Source: CAZUDO01 sp964618895 (lineage in GTDB: Bacteria; Desulfobacterota; Binatia; DP-6). Taken from it: DNA of 55,630 bases. Under the pieces are notes generated by a model, which had not been told where the DNA came from, did not search any database, and saw only the letters and a program-made list of their open reading frames with translations. Positions 31,689 through 41,547 of the stretch are shown here, piece after piece. The stretch is from NCBI GenBank assembly GCA_964618895.1, contig CAZUDO010000039.1, positions 1-55,630 on the forward strand. The letters are read 5' to 3'. The stretch's first letter is position 1, and each line of letters starts with the position of its first letter. Both the position numbers and the translations under genes were made by a program.

Positions 31689-31692
<4 letters not shown>

Positions 31693-32972
31693 GAGAGCGT
31701 ACGCAAACAACAGGGCCCACGCCCGAGCGCGCCATTTTGGTGGGCACAGAGCGCCCGCGCTCTCTTCTGTCAGCCCAGGATTCCCTCACCGAGCTCGCCC
31801 AGCTCGCCGACACGGCCGGCGTGATGGTCGCCGCCAATACCATCCAGGGCCTACGGCGAATCCATCCTGCCACATTTGTCGGCCGTGGGAAGGTCGACAC
31901 GATTCGGAGTCTCGCAGACCACGCCCGGGCGAACGCCGTCATCTTCGACGACGCGCTCAGCCCGGCCCAGCAGCGCAACCTCGAACGTGGGCTGGGTCGC
32001 AAGGTCGTCGACCGGAGCGCCCTGATCCTGGACATCTTCGCTCAGCGCGCACGCAGCCTCGAAGGCAAGATGCAAGTCGAACTCGCCCAGCTCCAGTACC
32101 TGCTGCCCCGCCTCACTCGCCAATGGACGCACCTGTCCCGGTTGGGGGGCGGCGTGGGGACGCGCGGACCGGGCGAGACACAACTCGAGGTCGATCGCCG
32201 CCGAGTACGCGAGCGGATCGCGCAGCTACGCACTCGTCTCGGGGACGTCTCCCGCACGCGGACACTGCACCGCCATGAGCGAGCGAGCGTGCCGTTCCCA
32301 ACGGTCGCGCTGGTCGGCTACACGAACGCTGGCAAGTCGACACTCATGAATGCGCTGACGCACGCGGGGGTCCTGGTCGAGGACCGGTTGTTCGCCACCC
32401 TCGATCCAACGGTTCGCCGGTTGCGTCTCCCGGGCGGTCTCACTGTCCTGTTCGCCGACACCGTCGGATTCATCCATAAACTTCCCCACCAGCTGATCGA
32501 GGCGTTCCGGAGTACTCTCGAAGAGGTGCGAAGCGCCGACTTACTGCTTCTCGTGCTCGACGTGTCCCATCCGCATTGGGAGGAGCACGCCCAGGTGGTG
32601 GATCATGTGTTGGGGGAGATCGAGGCGAGGGACCGGCCGACGCTCCGCGTCTTCAACAAGGCCGACCTGCTACCTGTGGGTATGCGCCCGCCGCGCACCG
32701 AAGACGATGCGAGCGTCATCTCCGCGCACACCGGGCTTGGGCTACCTGCACTCCTCGGCCGAGTTGAAGCGCGGCTGACGCGGGGGCTCGAGCGCGTACA
32801 CTACGCTCTGCCGTCCGACCGGGGAGATGTGCTTGCGTGGTTGCGGCGAACCGGTCGCGTCATCGAAGAGTACTATCGGGATGGTGTGGTAACCGTCACC
32901 GCGCTCGTACCCGCCAAGATTGCAGGGCAGCTTCGCAAGCGGCTCCCCGCTGAGGCACTGGGATCGTGCTGA
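31689..32972 (+). CDS. hflX: Ribosome-associated GTPase HflX
   Basis: HflX splits stalled ribosomes, particularly under stress. The 427-residue product from GTG 31689 has the N-terminal nucleotide-binding domain (FVGRGKVDTI), the GGGVGTRGPGETQLE linker loop, and a GTPase domain with GYTNAGKS, FADTVGFI and NKAD. The C-terminal domain matches the extended form. The start overlaps the dnaE stop and the stop overlaps pgsA. Confidence 0.94.
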
Positions 32973-33592
32973 CGGTCGTCAACATCCCTAATTGCCTCAC
33001 GCTCCTCCGCATCATCGCGATCCCGTGTTTCCTCGTCCTCCTGGAGAGCTACCAGTTCCGCGCGGCGCTCATTGTTTTCGTCGGAGCCGGGATTACCGAC
33101 GGCCTCGACGGCGCGATCGCCAGGCTGATGCGCACCAAGACCAAGCTCGGCGCGTACCTCGATCCCGCTGCGGACAAGATGCTGCTCGTGTCTGCGTTCA
33201 TCGCGCTCGGGTTCATGCATGAGGTTCCTCGGTGGCTCGTCGTGGTTGTGATCTCGCGTGACGTTGTGATCGTCGCAGGCTATCTGCTCCTCTTCGTGTT
33301 GACTCAGCAGACAATGGCCATCCGGCCGAGCGTGGGCGGAAAGGCGAGCACGGCACTACAGCTCCTGTCGGTCACCATGGTGCTCGTATCGCTGATTGAC
33401 CGCGCGATGATCCAGCCGGCGATTCAGGATGCGGTATTCCTTGCCACTGGCGTGATGACCACTGCAGCAGGGCTCCAGTACATGTATCGAGGGCTCGCAT
33501 GGCTTCAGGGAGAGTCCACGGCGCCCGCCCGGACCGCCGTTTCGCCGTCCGAATCTGCTGCATCGACCCGTGAGCAGCGCCGACAAGCCTGA
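32966..33592 (+). CDS. pgsA: CDP-alcohol phosphatidyltransferase, probably phosphatidylglycerophosphate synthase
   Basis: The 208-residue membrane protein has the family motif DGLDGAIAR followed by LGAYLDPAADK, i.e. DG-x2-DG-x-AR-x8-G-x3-D-x3-D with all metal-binding aspartates present. Four or more hydrophobic segments flank it. The opening NIPNCLTLLRI is typical of PgsA, which makes phosphatidylglycerol phosphate from CDP-diacylglycerol and glycerol-3-phosphate. Related CDP-alcohol enzymes share the motif, so the acceptor is inferred. The GTG start lies inside the end of hflX. Confidence 0.85.
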   Translation: MLTVVNIPNCLTLLRIIAIPCFLVLLESYQFRAALIVFVGAGITDGLDGAIARLMRTKTKLGAYLDPAADKMLLVSAFIALGFMHEVPRWLVVVVISRDVVIVAGYLLLFVLTQQTMAIRPSVGGKASTALQLLSVTMVLVSLIDRAMIQPAIQDAVFLATGVMTTAAGLQYMYRGLAWLQGESTAPARTAVSPSESAASTREQRRQA

Positions 33593-33604
33593 TCGTGAGC
33601 CGGA

Positions 33605-34129
33605 ATGCTTCCGCTCCTCTGGGTCCTGGCCCTTCCGGGAATGCTGCTGGTTGCCCTTCTGGCAGGAGGGCTCTGGCTCAACGACCTGCCGTGGGACGAC
33701 CCCCCGGGGGCGACAGCGCGGCTGCAGACGTACCTCGACAGCCGCACGGCCGAGACCGCGGAAGGGTCACCCTTTCCGGAGCTGCGCCCGCGCCACTACC
33801 CGGACGTGTCCGCCAATGAGCTCTACGCCCTCACGGAACGGGCAATCACGAGCATGGGCAACTGGACCGTGGCCGCACGTGACGCGAAGGTGCGACGCAT
33901 CGAGGCGGTAGTCTCGACACGGATCCTGCGGTTCCAGGACGATGTGACGATCCATGTCACCACCGACCCTAAGGGAAAGGGATCGGCGCTTTTCATGCGC
34001 TCGCAATCCCGTATCGGGTATGGCGACCTCGGGGCCAACACGCGCCACATCCTCGACCTCGCGGCCAGGATCGAATCGCTGCGCGCGAGTGCCGCCCGGG
34101 AACCTGCCCTCGGCCCTGACGAGCGTTGA
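33605..34129 (+). CDS. DUF1499-family membrane-anchored protein
   Basis: The 174-residue product has one N-terminal hydrophobic segment (about residues 3-25) and a soluble domain with the DUF1499-like pattern. This includes a Tyr/Asp-rich start after residue 60, RIEAVVSTRILRFQDDVTI, and the ending SQSRIGYGDLGANTRHI. The family's biochemical role is not established. It lies 12 bases after pgsA and just ahead of the phosphatase, so it is probably in the same transcript. Confidence 0.8.
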   Translation: MLPLLWVLALPGMLLVALLAGGLWLNDLPWDDPPGATARLQTYLDSRTAETAEGSPFPELRPRHYPDVSANELYALTERAITSMGNWTVAARDAKVRRIEAVVSTRILRFQDDVTIHVTTDPKGKGSALFMRSQSRIGYGDLGANTRHILDLAARIESLRASAAREPALGPDER

Positions 34130-34182
34130 TCGCAGGGGGGAGACTGTCGTCCGCTGGAAGGGCGTGGCATTCTGACTACCCC

Positions 34183-34950
34183 ATGATGTCGCTCACCCGT
34201 GACCAGCTCGAGAGACTCGCCCACGAGGCGGGGCGACTCGCGCTGCGCCATTTCCGGCGCGTGCCGGCAGAGCGCAAGGCAGATCGAAGCCTCGTCACCC
34301 TCGCCGATCGCGAGATCGAGCACCTCCTCGTCACGGAACTCGCTTCGCGCTTGCCCGAGGCAGACATCATCGGAGAGGAGGGGGCGAGGCGCATCGGTCG
34401 AGGCAGTCTCCTCGTCGCGATCGATCCGATCGATGGCACGGCGGCGTTTGTCGCTGGCCTGCCCACGTGGTGCATCTGCATCGGCATCCTGCAGGACGGG
34501 GAACCGATCGCGGGGGTCGTCCACCTTCCCTGTACGGGGGAAACGTTCAGTGCAGCCGATGGAATGGCCCACTGGAACGGCGTACCATTATCTCGCCTCA
34601 ACAGGGATGAACCGTCTGGCGATCGCTTCATCGTCGCCGACGGGAACATGCACCGGCGCTACCACGTCGCGTATCCCGGCAAGATCCGATCGTTGGGATC
34701 GGCCGCTCACCACGTAGCGCTGGTCGCGCGAGGTGCAGCCGAGGCAGCGTTCCTTGGACAGGCACGACTCTGGGATCTGGCAGGGCCGGGAGCGGTACTT
34801 CTGGCGGTTGGAGGGAGCTATGAGTACCTGAGTGGGAAGCCGGTCGATTTGAGGGCACTCACGAACGGCACGCGGGCGCCCGAGGCCGTCTTGGCCGGTC
34901 TACCCATCACGCTGGCCGCCCTGCGAACCCACATTGTTGCACGTCCGTAG
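34183..34950 (+). CDS. Inositol-monophosphatase-family phosphatase
   Basis: The 255-residue product has the metal-binding GEEGA motif (about residues 64-68), DPIDGT at 81-86, and a C-terminal WDLAGPGAVL variant of the WDxAA motif. These are marks of Mg-dependent inositol, fructose-1,6-bisphosphate, histidinol-phosphate or PAP phosphatases, and the substrate cannot be told from sequence. ATG 34183 is preferred. A TTG at 34126 overlapping the upstream stop would add 19 unrelated residues. Confidence 0.87.
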   Translation: MMSLTRDQLERLAHEAGRLALRHFRRVPAERKADRSLVTLADREIEHLLVTELASRLPEADIIGEEGARRIGRGSLLVAIDPIDGTAAFVAGLPTWCICIGILQDGEPIAGVVHLPCTGETFSAADGMAHWNGVPLSRLNRDEPSGDRFIVADGNMHRRYHVAYPGKIRSLGSAAHHVALVARGAAEAAFLGQARLWDLAGPGAVLLAVGGSYEYLSGKPVDLRALTNGTRAPEAVLAGLPITLAALRTHIVARP

Positions 34951-35026
34951 CGTCCACCCCGTCCGTTCGCTATCCTCACCAGTCGTGGCCGGTGGTGGGC
35001 GGGCGGATCGGGCGGGGGAGGGGTGA

Positions 35027-35956
35027 TTGGCGGCGTACCTGCTGCAACGACTCCTGCGTGCGCTATCGACGCTCCTTGGCACGACCTTCATCATTTTCCT
35101 TCTGATACGGGTCGTACCAGCCGATCCGGCCGTCTCGATCGCCGGCCCAAAGGCCGATCCCGACACGCTCGCCGCCATTCGGAACGACCTCGGACTTGAC
35201 GACCCGGTTGTCGTCCAGTTCGTTCGCTATGTCTCGCAGGTGGCAAGCGGAGATCTCGGGCATTCATATCTGACGGGCCGGCGCGTGAGCGACGTCATCG
35301 TCGAGCGTCTGCCGGCGACCGCGCTACTCGGGCTGACGAGCATTACCATCGGCTTTGCGTGCGGACTCCTCCTCGGGCTGCTGACGGCAGCGCGGCAAGG
35401 ATCGCGCGCCGACCTCGTCGTTCTGTTGATTGCCGTCGTAGGTTTGGCACTTCCCACGTTTTGGGTCGGCAACCTGCTCGTATATGCCTTCGGTTACCGG
35501 CTGCGCCTCCTCCCCCTTGGCGGATACGGAGTCGATTCACACCTCCGTCATCTCATCCTGCCCGCAGCGACGTTGGCCTTGATGCAGTGCTTCGCCTACG
35601 CCCGCTACGTCCATGCCAATGTGGTCGGCACCCTCAGCAGCGACTACATTCGCACTGCGCGCGCCAAGGGCCTGTCCACGGGCCGGGTATACGTGCGCCA
35701 TGCGTTGCGCAACGCACTGATCCCGATCGTGACCCTCCTCGGACTCGACATGGCAGCGCTCATGAGCGGCGTGGTCCTGACCGAGACCGTGTTCAACTGG
35801 CCGGGACTCGGGCGACTGGCGGTGCAGGCCGTGTTCAGTCTCGACGTTCCTGTGCTTGCCGGGACCGTGCTCTTCTCGGGAGCCTTGGTGCTGGTCTGCA
35901 ACCTACTCGTCGACCTGGTGTACCGCATCGTCGATCCGCGGGTGCAGGATGGCTGA
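35027..35956 (+). CDS. Peptide/nickel-type ABC transporter permease (DppB-like)
   Basis: The 309-residue inner-membrane protein has six predicted helices and the N-terminal signature YLLQRLLRALSTLLGTTFI of the DppB/OppB/NikB branch. The EAA-like coupling loop DYIRTARAKGLS is present. A strong GGGGGAGGGG ribosome site supports the TTG start at 35027. It overlaps the second permease by eight bases. The substrate is probably a short peptide, but it is not determinable. Confidence 0.93.
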   Translation: MAAYLLQRLLRALSTLLGTTFIIFLLIRVVPADPAVSIAGPKADPDTLAAIRNDLGLDDPVVVQFVRYVSQVASGDLGHSYLTGRRVSDVIVERLPATALLGLTSITIGFACGLLLGLLTAARQGSRADLVVLLIAVVGLALPTFWVGNLLVYAFGYRLRLLPLGGYGVDSHLRHLILPAATLALMQCFAYARYVHANVVGTLSSDYIRTARAKGLSTGRVYVRHALRNALIPIVTLLGLDMAALMSGVVLTETVFNWPGLGRLAVQAVFSLDVPVLAGTVLFSGALVLVCNLLVDLVYRIVDPRVQDG

Positions 35957-36791
35957 TCCTGCCCACGCACCCCGCCGCTCACGCGGGCGACGACTCCTGC
36001 TGGTCGGAGGAGCCCTCGTCGTCGCTCTCGTCGCCGTAGCGACTGCGGTCCCGTGGCTCACGCGATACGACCCAAACGTCACGGTCGTGGAACACTACAC
36101 CGGACCACTGCCTCCCAGCCTGGCGCACCCCCTCGGCACCGACACCCTCGGTCGCGATGTATGGAGCCGCCTCGCGTATGGCGCCCGAACGTCCCTGGTC
36201 GTCGGCGGCCTTGCCATGATCGTCAGCCTCGTCATCGGCGTTTCGGTCGGCTTGATCGCCGGCTACCTCGGGGGCTGGACGGACACCATTCTCATGTGGG
36301 TCGTCGATCTCATGCTCACCGTCCCATCCTTGCTCCTGCTCATCGTGCTGGCCACCGTGCTTCCACCGTCGATCCTGACGATTCCCCTCGTGATCGGCAT
36401 CGTCGGGTGGACCACGCTCGCCCGGACGGTACGGGGAGAGGTGCTGTCACTGCGGGAGCGCGAGTACCTTCTCGCCGCACGTGCCTTGGGCGCGTCGCAC
36501 GGTCGAATACTGATCTGCCACCTGCTGCCGGGCGTCTTGCCGGGCATCATCGTCCTTACAGCCCTTGGGATGTCAGGGACCATCACACTCGACGCGGGCC
36601 TCAGCTACCTCGGCCTGGGCGTACCGTTGCCAACCTCGTCGTGGGGTCGGATGATCAGCGAGTCGCAAACCTACTTCGCCGTCGCCCCGTGGCTGGTCGT
36701 CTCCCCGGGAGTTGCGATCGCGCTCGCAGCGGTCGGCTTCAACCTGATCGGGAGCGCCCTGAGCGACCTACTGAGCTCTCACCGACCATGA
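35949..36791 (+). CDS. Peptide/nickel-type ABC transporter permease (DppC-like)
   Basis: The 280-residue partner permease has the DppC/OppC N-terminal helix, the HPLGTDTLGRDVWSRL segment, and the coupling loop EYLLAARALGAS. The start ATG 35949 lies within the end of the first permease, and the stop overlaps the binding-protein start as ATGA. Together they form a heterodimeric channel. Confidence 0.93.
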   Translation: MADPAHAPRRSRGRRLLLVGGALVVALVAVATAVPWLTRYDPNVTVVEHYTGPLPPSLAHPLGTDTLGRDVWSRLAYGARTSLVVGGLAMIVSLVIGVSVGLIAGYLGGWTDTILMWVVDLMLTVPSLLLLIVLATVLPPSILTIPLVIGIVGWTTLARTVRGEVLSLREREYLLAARALGASHGRILICHLLPGVLPGIIVLTALGMSGTITLDAGLSYLGLGVPLPTSSWGRMISESQTYFAVAPWLVVSPGVAIALAAVGFNLIGSALSDLLSSHRP

Positions 36792-38392
36792 GCCGCCCCG
36801 CGTTTCTGCTCGCGATCGCGCTCCTCTCCCTCGTGGGCTGCGCCGTGCCCCTCGACCCGCCCCCCGCAGGCCCCGCCACCGACGATCAGCCCGCTCGGCC
36901 GGGCGGCGTGCTCCGCCTCGCAGCGGGCGACGATGTACGCACACTCGACCCGGCGATCGGCTACGACGTAGCGTCGTGGTCGTTCGAGCAGATGCTGTTC
37001 AACTCGCTGGTCACATACGATGCAGGCACGACGATCGTGCCAGACATCGCGGCCTCCTGGGACCAGAGTCCGGACGGGATGCGGTTCCTGTTTGCGCTGC
37101 GCACAGACGTGCGGTTCGGATCCGGCCGCGTTTGCGAGGCCTCCGACGTAAAGTACTCCCTGGAGCGGCTCCTGAAGCTCTCGCTCCATTCGCAAGGAGC
37201 GGTGTTCTTCCACGGCATCGCGGGAGCTCGGGAGTATGCCTCCGGTCATGCCGACGCGATCAGCGGCATCGTCGCCCGAGCGCCGCATGTGGTCGAGATC
37301 AATCTGACTGCGCCGGATCCGCTCTTTCTGCACAAGCTCGCGATGCCGTTCGCGGCAATCGTCGACCGGGAGGCCGTCGAGCGGGAAGGGGATACCGCTT
37401 TCTCGCGTCGCCCCATGGGGACCGGACCGTTCATTCTCGACGAGTGGGTGGCGTGGCAGCGCCTCCGATTGACGCGCAATCCCTTCTATTTTCGGTCTGG
37501 GCTGCCATATCTGGACGGCGTTGAGCTGACCATCGGCGTCAGTGACCAGCTGGCCTGGTTCAAGTACCAGCACGGCGAGCTGGATGTCACCGGCATTCCG
37601 TCGGCGGAGTTCAATCGGGTGATGGCCGACACACGCTATCGTTCCGTCCTTCTCGAGCACCCGACGCTGCGCACCGAGTACGTAGGCCTGAACTGCGGCA
37701 TCGCTCCCTTCGACCGCGTTCCCGTACGACAGGCGATGAATCTCGCCGTGAACAAACAGCGCCTGCTGGAACTGATCGACGGCCGCGGAGTGATCGCGAA
37801 CGGCGTGTTGCCGCCCGACATGCCTGGCTACTACCCGGGCGCACCGCGGTATCTGCACGATCCGCAGGGCGCCCGCGGGCGACTTGCCGAGGCCGGACTG
37901 TCGGATGGCTTCCGGACGGAGCTCTGGGTTGCCCGTAGCGACAGCGCCCTGCGCGTATCCCAATCCCTGCAGCAGGATCTCGCAGCGATCGGAGTGGAGA
38001 TGGCGATCAAACCGGTTGACTTTCCTGCTCTGATCGAAGCGATTCGACATCCCGGGCAGGTCCCGCTCTTCCTGCTCGGGTGGGAGGCCGACTTTCCCGA
38101 TCCCTCGAACTTCCTGACCGTGCTCCTCCACTCCCGCAGCCGCGACACGAACAACAACACATTCTACAGCGAACGGGAGGTCGATATCCTCCTCGACGCG
38201 GCCGAGCCGCTTCTCGACCCTACGCAGCGATACCCGCTCTTTCGCGCGGCGGAAGTGCGCGTCATGCAGGACGCGCCATGGGTACCGCTTTTCCATCCCG
38301 TGAGCTTCGCGGTCCGCCATCCACGGGTGCGGGGCTACCACCTCCATCCGCTCCGGCCAGCGCGCGTGGAGACGGTATCCCTCGCCTGGTGA
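36788..38392 (+). CDS. Periplasmic oligopeptide-type substrate-binding lipoprotein (SBP_bac_5)
   Basis: The 534-residue product has a lipoprotein signal (hydrophobic residues 5-17 and lipobox LVGC, Cys18). It then has the SBP family 5 fold: RTLDPAIGYDV, a mid-protein GTGPFILDEW, and the FPDPSNFLTVLLHS loop. It would capture peptides or similar ligands for the two permeases. No ATPase genes (dppD/dppF-like) lie next to it, so the ATPases must come from elsewhere. It ends just before a terminator. Confidence 0.92.
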   Translation: MSRPAFLLAIALLSLVGCAVPLDPPPAGPATDDQPARPGGVLRLAAGDDVRTLDPAIGYDVASWSFEQMLFNSLVTYDAGTTIVPDIAASWDQSPDGMRFLFALRTDVRFGSGRVCEASDVKYSLERLLKLSLHSQGAVFFHGIAGAREYASGHADAISGIVARAPHVVEINLTAPDPLFLHKLAMPFAAIVDREAVEREGDTAFSRRPMGTGPFILDEWVAWQRLRLTRNPFYFRSGLPYLDGVELTIGVSDQLAWFKYQHGELDVTGIPSAEFNRVMADTRYRSVLLEHPTLRTEYVGLNCGIAPFDRVPVRQAMNLAVNKQRLLELIDGRGVIANGVLPPDMPGYYPGAPRYLHDPQGARGRLAEAGLSDGFRTELWVARSDSALRVSQSLQQDLAAIGVEMAIKPVDFPALIEAIRHPGQVPLFLLGWEADFPDPSNFLTVLLHSRSRDTNNNTFYSEREVDILLDAAEPLLDPTQRYPLFRAAEVRVMQDAPWVPLFHPVSFAVRHPRVRGYHLHPLRPARVETVSLAW

Positions 38393-38441
38393 GTGATCTG
38401 TCCATCCGGGACCTCTCCATATCGTGCTATCTGCGCGGGGC

Positions 38442-38472
38442 GCCGAGGCTTTCGCCTCGGCATTTCGTTGTC
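38442..38472 (+). terminator. Rho-independent-like terminator after the ABC importer
   Basis: Stem GCCGAGG (38442-38448) and CCTCGGC (38455-38461), loop CTTTCG, followed by the T-rich ATTTCGTTGT, 50 bases after the binding-protein stop. Confidence 0.7.
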
Positions 38473-38495
38473 ATGGCAGAGTTCGTGTGTTAGCG
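38468..38495 (+). promoter_or_regulatory. Candidate promoter for the MoxR/VWA unit
   Basis: TTGTCA (38468-38473), 16 bases, TTAGCG (38490-38495), 50 bases before the MoxR start. The GTGTTAGCG -10 context resembles GTGTTACGC ahead of ftsH. Confidence 0.35.
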
Positions 38496-38544
38496 TCGCG
38501 CCGGACGACGCGCGTCCACGGCTTGTCGGGAGACTCTTCACGCT

Positions 38545-39516
38545 ATGTCCAACGCTTTCAGCTCGATCGACGACGTCATCCGGCGCTTCGGCGCTCTGGA
38601 ATACATCACCAGCCGGACCATCGGCACGGTGGTCTACCTCGCCGCGCAGATGCGCAAACCCATCCTGGTCGAGGGCCCAGCCGGCGTGGGGAAGACGGAG
38701 CTCGCCAAAGTCCTGGCTCGTGCGCTCGATCATGAGCTCATCCGACTCCAGTGCTACGAGGGTCTCGACGAAGCCAAGGCGCTCTACGAATGGGAGTACG
38801 CCAAGCAGCTCCTGTACACGCAGATACTGAAGGACAAGATCAGCGAGATCGTCGGTGGAACGCACTCGCTGCGCGAAGCCGTCGACCGCATCGCGAGCGA
38901 GGACGACGTCTTTTTCAGCGACCGGTTCATTCTGCCTCGGCCACTGCTACGGGCCATCACTTCGGCCACGCCGTGCGTCCTGCTCATCGACGAGATCGAC
39001 AAGGCCGATACCGAGTTCGAGGCCTTGCTTCTTGAGGTTCTCTCCGACTTCCAGGTGAGCGTGCCCGAACTCGGAACGCTCCGCGCCCGCCACATCCCCC
39101 TCGTCGTACTTACCAGCAACAACGCACGCGAGATGTCCGATGCGCTCAAACGGCGCTGCCTGCATCTGTTCATCGAGTTCCCCGAGCGAACCCAAGAACT
39201 CGAGATCGTCCGCCTCAAGGTCCCTGGAGTTTCGGAGCGACTGGCGGCAGAAGTGGTCACAGTCGTGCAGCGTTTGCGGGAGCTCGACCTGAAGAAGTCA
39301 CCCAGCATCAGCGAAACGCTCGACTGGGCACGCGCCCTTACGCTACTCAATGTTCAGACGCTCGACGAAGGCCTCGTGACGGACACACTTTCCACCATCC
39401 TCAAGTACGAAGCCGACATTCGTAAGGCCCAACAGGAGCTCAAGGGATACGTCGACGCGCAGCGCGCCAAGATGAGGCCCGCCTCGCAGCAGGGCGACAA
39501 GGACGTACTCCACTAG
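38545..39516 (+). CDS. MoxR-family AAA+ ATPase
   Basis: The 323-residue product has Walker A GPAGVGKT (44-51), Walker B CVLLIDEID, sensor-1 LTSNN, and the MoxR-type insert LHLFIEFPER. MoxR ATPases act as chaperones that remodel or insert cofactors, normally with a VWA partner, and the next gene encodes one. The pairing and the sequence style resemble CoxD/CoxE of carbon-monoxide dehydrogenase maturation. No dehydrogenase genes are adjacent, so the client is unknown. Confidence 0.9.
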   Translation: MSNAFSSIDDVIRRFGALEYITSRTIGTVVYLAAQMRKPILVEGPAGVGKTELAKVLARALDHELIRLQCYEGLDEAKALYEWEYAKQLLYTQILKDKISEIVGGTHSLREAVDRIASEDDVFFSDRFILPRPLLRAITSATPCVLLIDEIDKADTEFEALLLEVLSDFQVSVPELGTLRARHIPLVVLTSNNAREMSDALKRRCLHLFIEFPERTQELEIVRLKVPGVSERLAAEVVTVVQRLRELDLKKSPSISETLDWARALTLLNVQTLDEGLVTDTLSTILKYEADIRKAQQELKGYVDAQRAKMRPASQQGDKDVLH

Positions 39517-39537
39517 GCTCACCCCCCCCTCGGATCT

Positions 39538-40944
39538 ATGGACGCCAGATTCATCGAGTTCGCGGGGCTCCTACGACGTAACGGACTGCGCGTTTCGCCG
39601 GCCGAGAGCATCGACGTCGTTGAGGCCCTCGACGCCGTCGGACTCACGGACCGGGAAACCGTCCGCGCGACGTTGCGGGCGACGATGGTCAAGCGGACCA
39701 TCGATCTTCCGACGTTCGAACACCTGTTCGACCTCTTCTTCTCCGGATTGGCCGACGTGATTCAGCAGTCGACCGCGGCATCGGCGCAGGCGCTCGGGCT
39801 TCCTGACGCGGACTTCCAGCAGTTTCTTGACGATCTGGAGCACCTACTCGCCGAGGCAGGCATCGAGCTCTCGCCCCTTGCGCGCGCCCTCCTTTCCGCG
39901 GACGGGGGAGGCTTGGAGCGATTGCTTCGCGAGGCCGCGGAGCGCGCGGGGCTGGTCCAGATCCAGCATACGTTCCAAGAGGGGCGGTTCGCCCATGCCG
40001 TCGCCGGCGCCCTGGGGCTCGGCGGCCTCGCCAGCGAGATCGCACGCTTGAAAGAGCAGCTCGCGGACCGCGGGGCACTTGATGGTGAACGTTTGGACGG
40101 GTTCCTGAACCGGCGCCTGCAAGATATCGCCGACCTGGTGAAGGCCATGGTGCGTGGCGAGCTGGCCCGCCAGGACATCACCCGCGGAGATCAACAGCGG
40201 CTGCAAGCACTATCAGAGAAGAGCTTCTACTACCTGACGGAGGACGAGATCCGACGCATGCAGGAGGCCGTAACCCGGCTCGCACGGCGTCTCCGCAACG
40301 TCATCTCGATCCGGCGCCGCCGGGCGCGAAGAGGGAAGTTCGACCCCAGCACCACGCTGAGGAAGAACCTCCAGTATGGAGGCGTGCCGTTCCGGATCGT
40401 GTTTGAACGCCGCCGGAAAGATCGCCCGCAGGTATTGGTGCTGTGCGATGTATCCGATTCCGTCCGGAACGTCTCCCGCTTCATGTTGCAGTTCGTGTAC
40501 TCCCTCCAGGACCTGTACACGAAAGTGCGCAGCTTCATCTTCGTATCCGACGTGGGAGAGATCACTAAGCTCTTCGAGGATCGCGACATCCACGAAGCAA
40601 TCGAGACCGCGCTGAACGGGAACGTGATCAACGTATACGCACACTCGGATTTTGGGCGGGCATTCAAAGCGTTCCACCGAGAATACCTGACGGCGGTGAA
40701 TAAGCGCACGACCGTCATCCTCCTCGGGGACGGGCGCAACAACTACAACTTGCCCCATGAGTGGGTGCTACGTGACATCCAGCAGCGCGCCAAGCAGGTG
40801 ATCTGGCTCAACCCCGAGAATCGGATGACGTGGGGCTTTGGTGACAGCGAGATGGACCGGTACGCGCGCTACTGCAGCGTCGTGGAGGAGTGTCGCAACC
40901 TGACCCAGCTTTACGGCGTGATCGATCGGATTGTCGCGAGATGA
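39538..40944 (+). CDS. VWA-domain protein, CoxE-like partner of the MoxR ATPase
   Basis: The 468-residue product has a helical N-terminal region followed by an Arg-rich linker (RRRRARRGKFD, about residue 258). A C-terminal von Willebrand A domain follows, whose metal site is D304-x-S306-x-S308 in LCDVSDS. This DxSxS with later Thr/Asp positions (HSDFG, LLGDGRNN) is intact. The family (CoxE/DUF58-like) works with MoxR ATPases. It lies 21 bases downstream of the ATPase. Confidence 0.88.
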   Translation: MDARFIEFAGLLRRNGLRVSPAESIDVVEALDAVGLTDRETVRATLRATMVKRTIDLPTFEHLFDLFFSGLADVIQQSTAASAQALGLPDADFQQFLDDLEHLLAEAGIELSPLARALLSADGGGLERLLREAAERAGLVQIQHTFQEGRFAHAVAGALGLGGLASEIARLKEQLADRGALDGERLDGFLNRRLQDIADLVKAMVRGELARQDITRGDQQRLQALSEKSFYYLTEDEIRRMQEAVTRLARRLRNVISIRRRRARRGKFDPSTTLRKNLQYGGVPFRIVFERRRKDRPQVLVLCDVSDSVRNVSRFMLQFVYSLQDLYTKVRSFIFVSDVGEITKLFEDRDIHEAIETALNGNVINVYAHSDFGRAFKAFHREYLTAVNKRTTVILLGDGRNNYNLPHEWVLRDIQQRAKQVIWLNPENRMTWGFGDSEMDRYARYCSVVEECRNLTQLYGVIDRIVAR

Positions 40945-40961
40945 TGAGGTGCGGTATGGCA

Positions 40962-40990
40962 TTGACCTCCCCGGTAGGCTACTTCACAAT
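40962..40990 (+). promoter_or_regulatory. Candidate promoter for the BFN-TPR pair
   Basis: TTGACC (40962-40967), 17 bases, CACAAT (40985-40990), 21 bases before the next start codon. Confidence 0.4.
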
Positions 40991-41011
40991 GCCCGCCGGT
41001 AGGGTGCCCCG

Positions 41012-41527
41012 ATGAATCGTGAGAATTTCATCCTGATGACGGTCGGCGGACTCACGCTAGACCCGGTTACCAAGACCCCCATCGTCATCCTGCGGGATCC
41101 TGACAACAAGCTGAACCTCCCGATCTGGATCGGGCTTCTTGAAGCCACCGCAATGGCCACGGAACTCGAGGGAATCAAGATGACCCGCCCGATGACGCAC
41201 GATCTTCTCCGCAGCATCCTCGGAGAGGTCAACGTCGCCGTCGAGTGGGTCGAAGTGACCGAGCTCAAGGACAACACCTACTTCGCCTTGATCTACCTGC
41301 GGGCTAACGGACGCCAGCTAACGATCGATGCACGGCCATCGGACGCAATCAGTCTCGCGCTGCGTACGAAGAGCCCGATCTACGTCGCGAAGAAAGTACT
41401 TGAAGCGTCGAGCGTTCTTCAGCAGATGGAGGAGGGGAAGGACCAGAACCTCTCCAACGTATCGCGGGACAAGTGGGCAGAGATTCTAGAGAAAATGTCC
41501 CCCGATGACTTCAAGTACAAGATGTAG
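41012..41527 (+). CDS. Bifunctional nuclease (BFN/DUF151) family protein
   Basis: The 171-residue product matches the BFN fold: an opening beta strand MTVGGLTLDP, then PIVILRDPDNKLNLPIWIG and LTIDARPSDAISLALR, the family's most conserved segment. The C-terminal ~40 residues are charged. Members from plants and Thermotoga were reported to bind or cut nucleic acids, while bacterial function is mostly unclear. It probably shares a transcript with the following TPR gene. Confidence 0.88.
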   Translation: MNRENFILMTVGGLTLDPVTKTPIVILRDPDNKLNLPIWIGLLEATAMATELEGIKMTRPMTHDLLRSILGEVNVAVEWVEVTELKDNTYFALIYLRANGRQLTIDARPSDAISLALRTKSPIYVAKKVLEASSVLQQMEEGKDQNLSNVSRDKWAEILEKMSPDDFKYKM

Positions 41528-41547
41528 ACGAGGGCGCTCACTCTACT

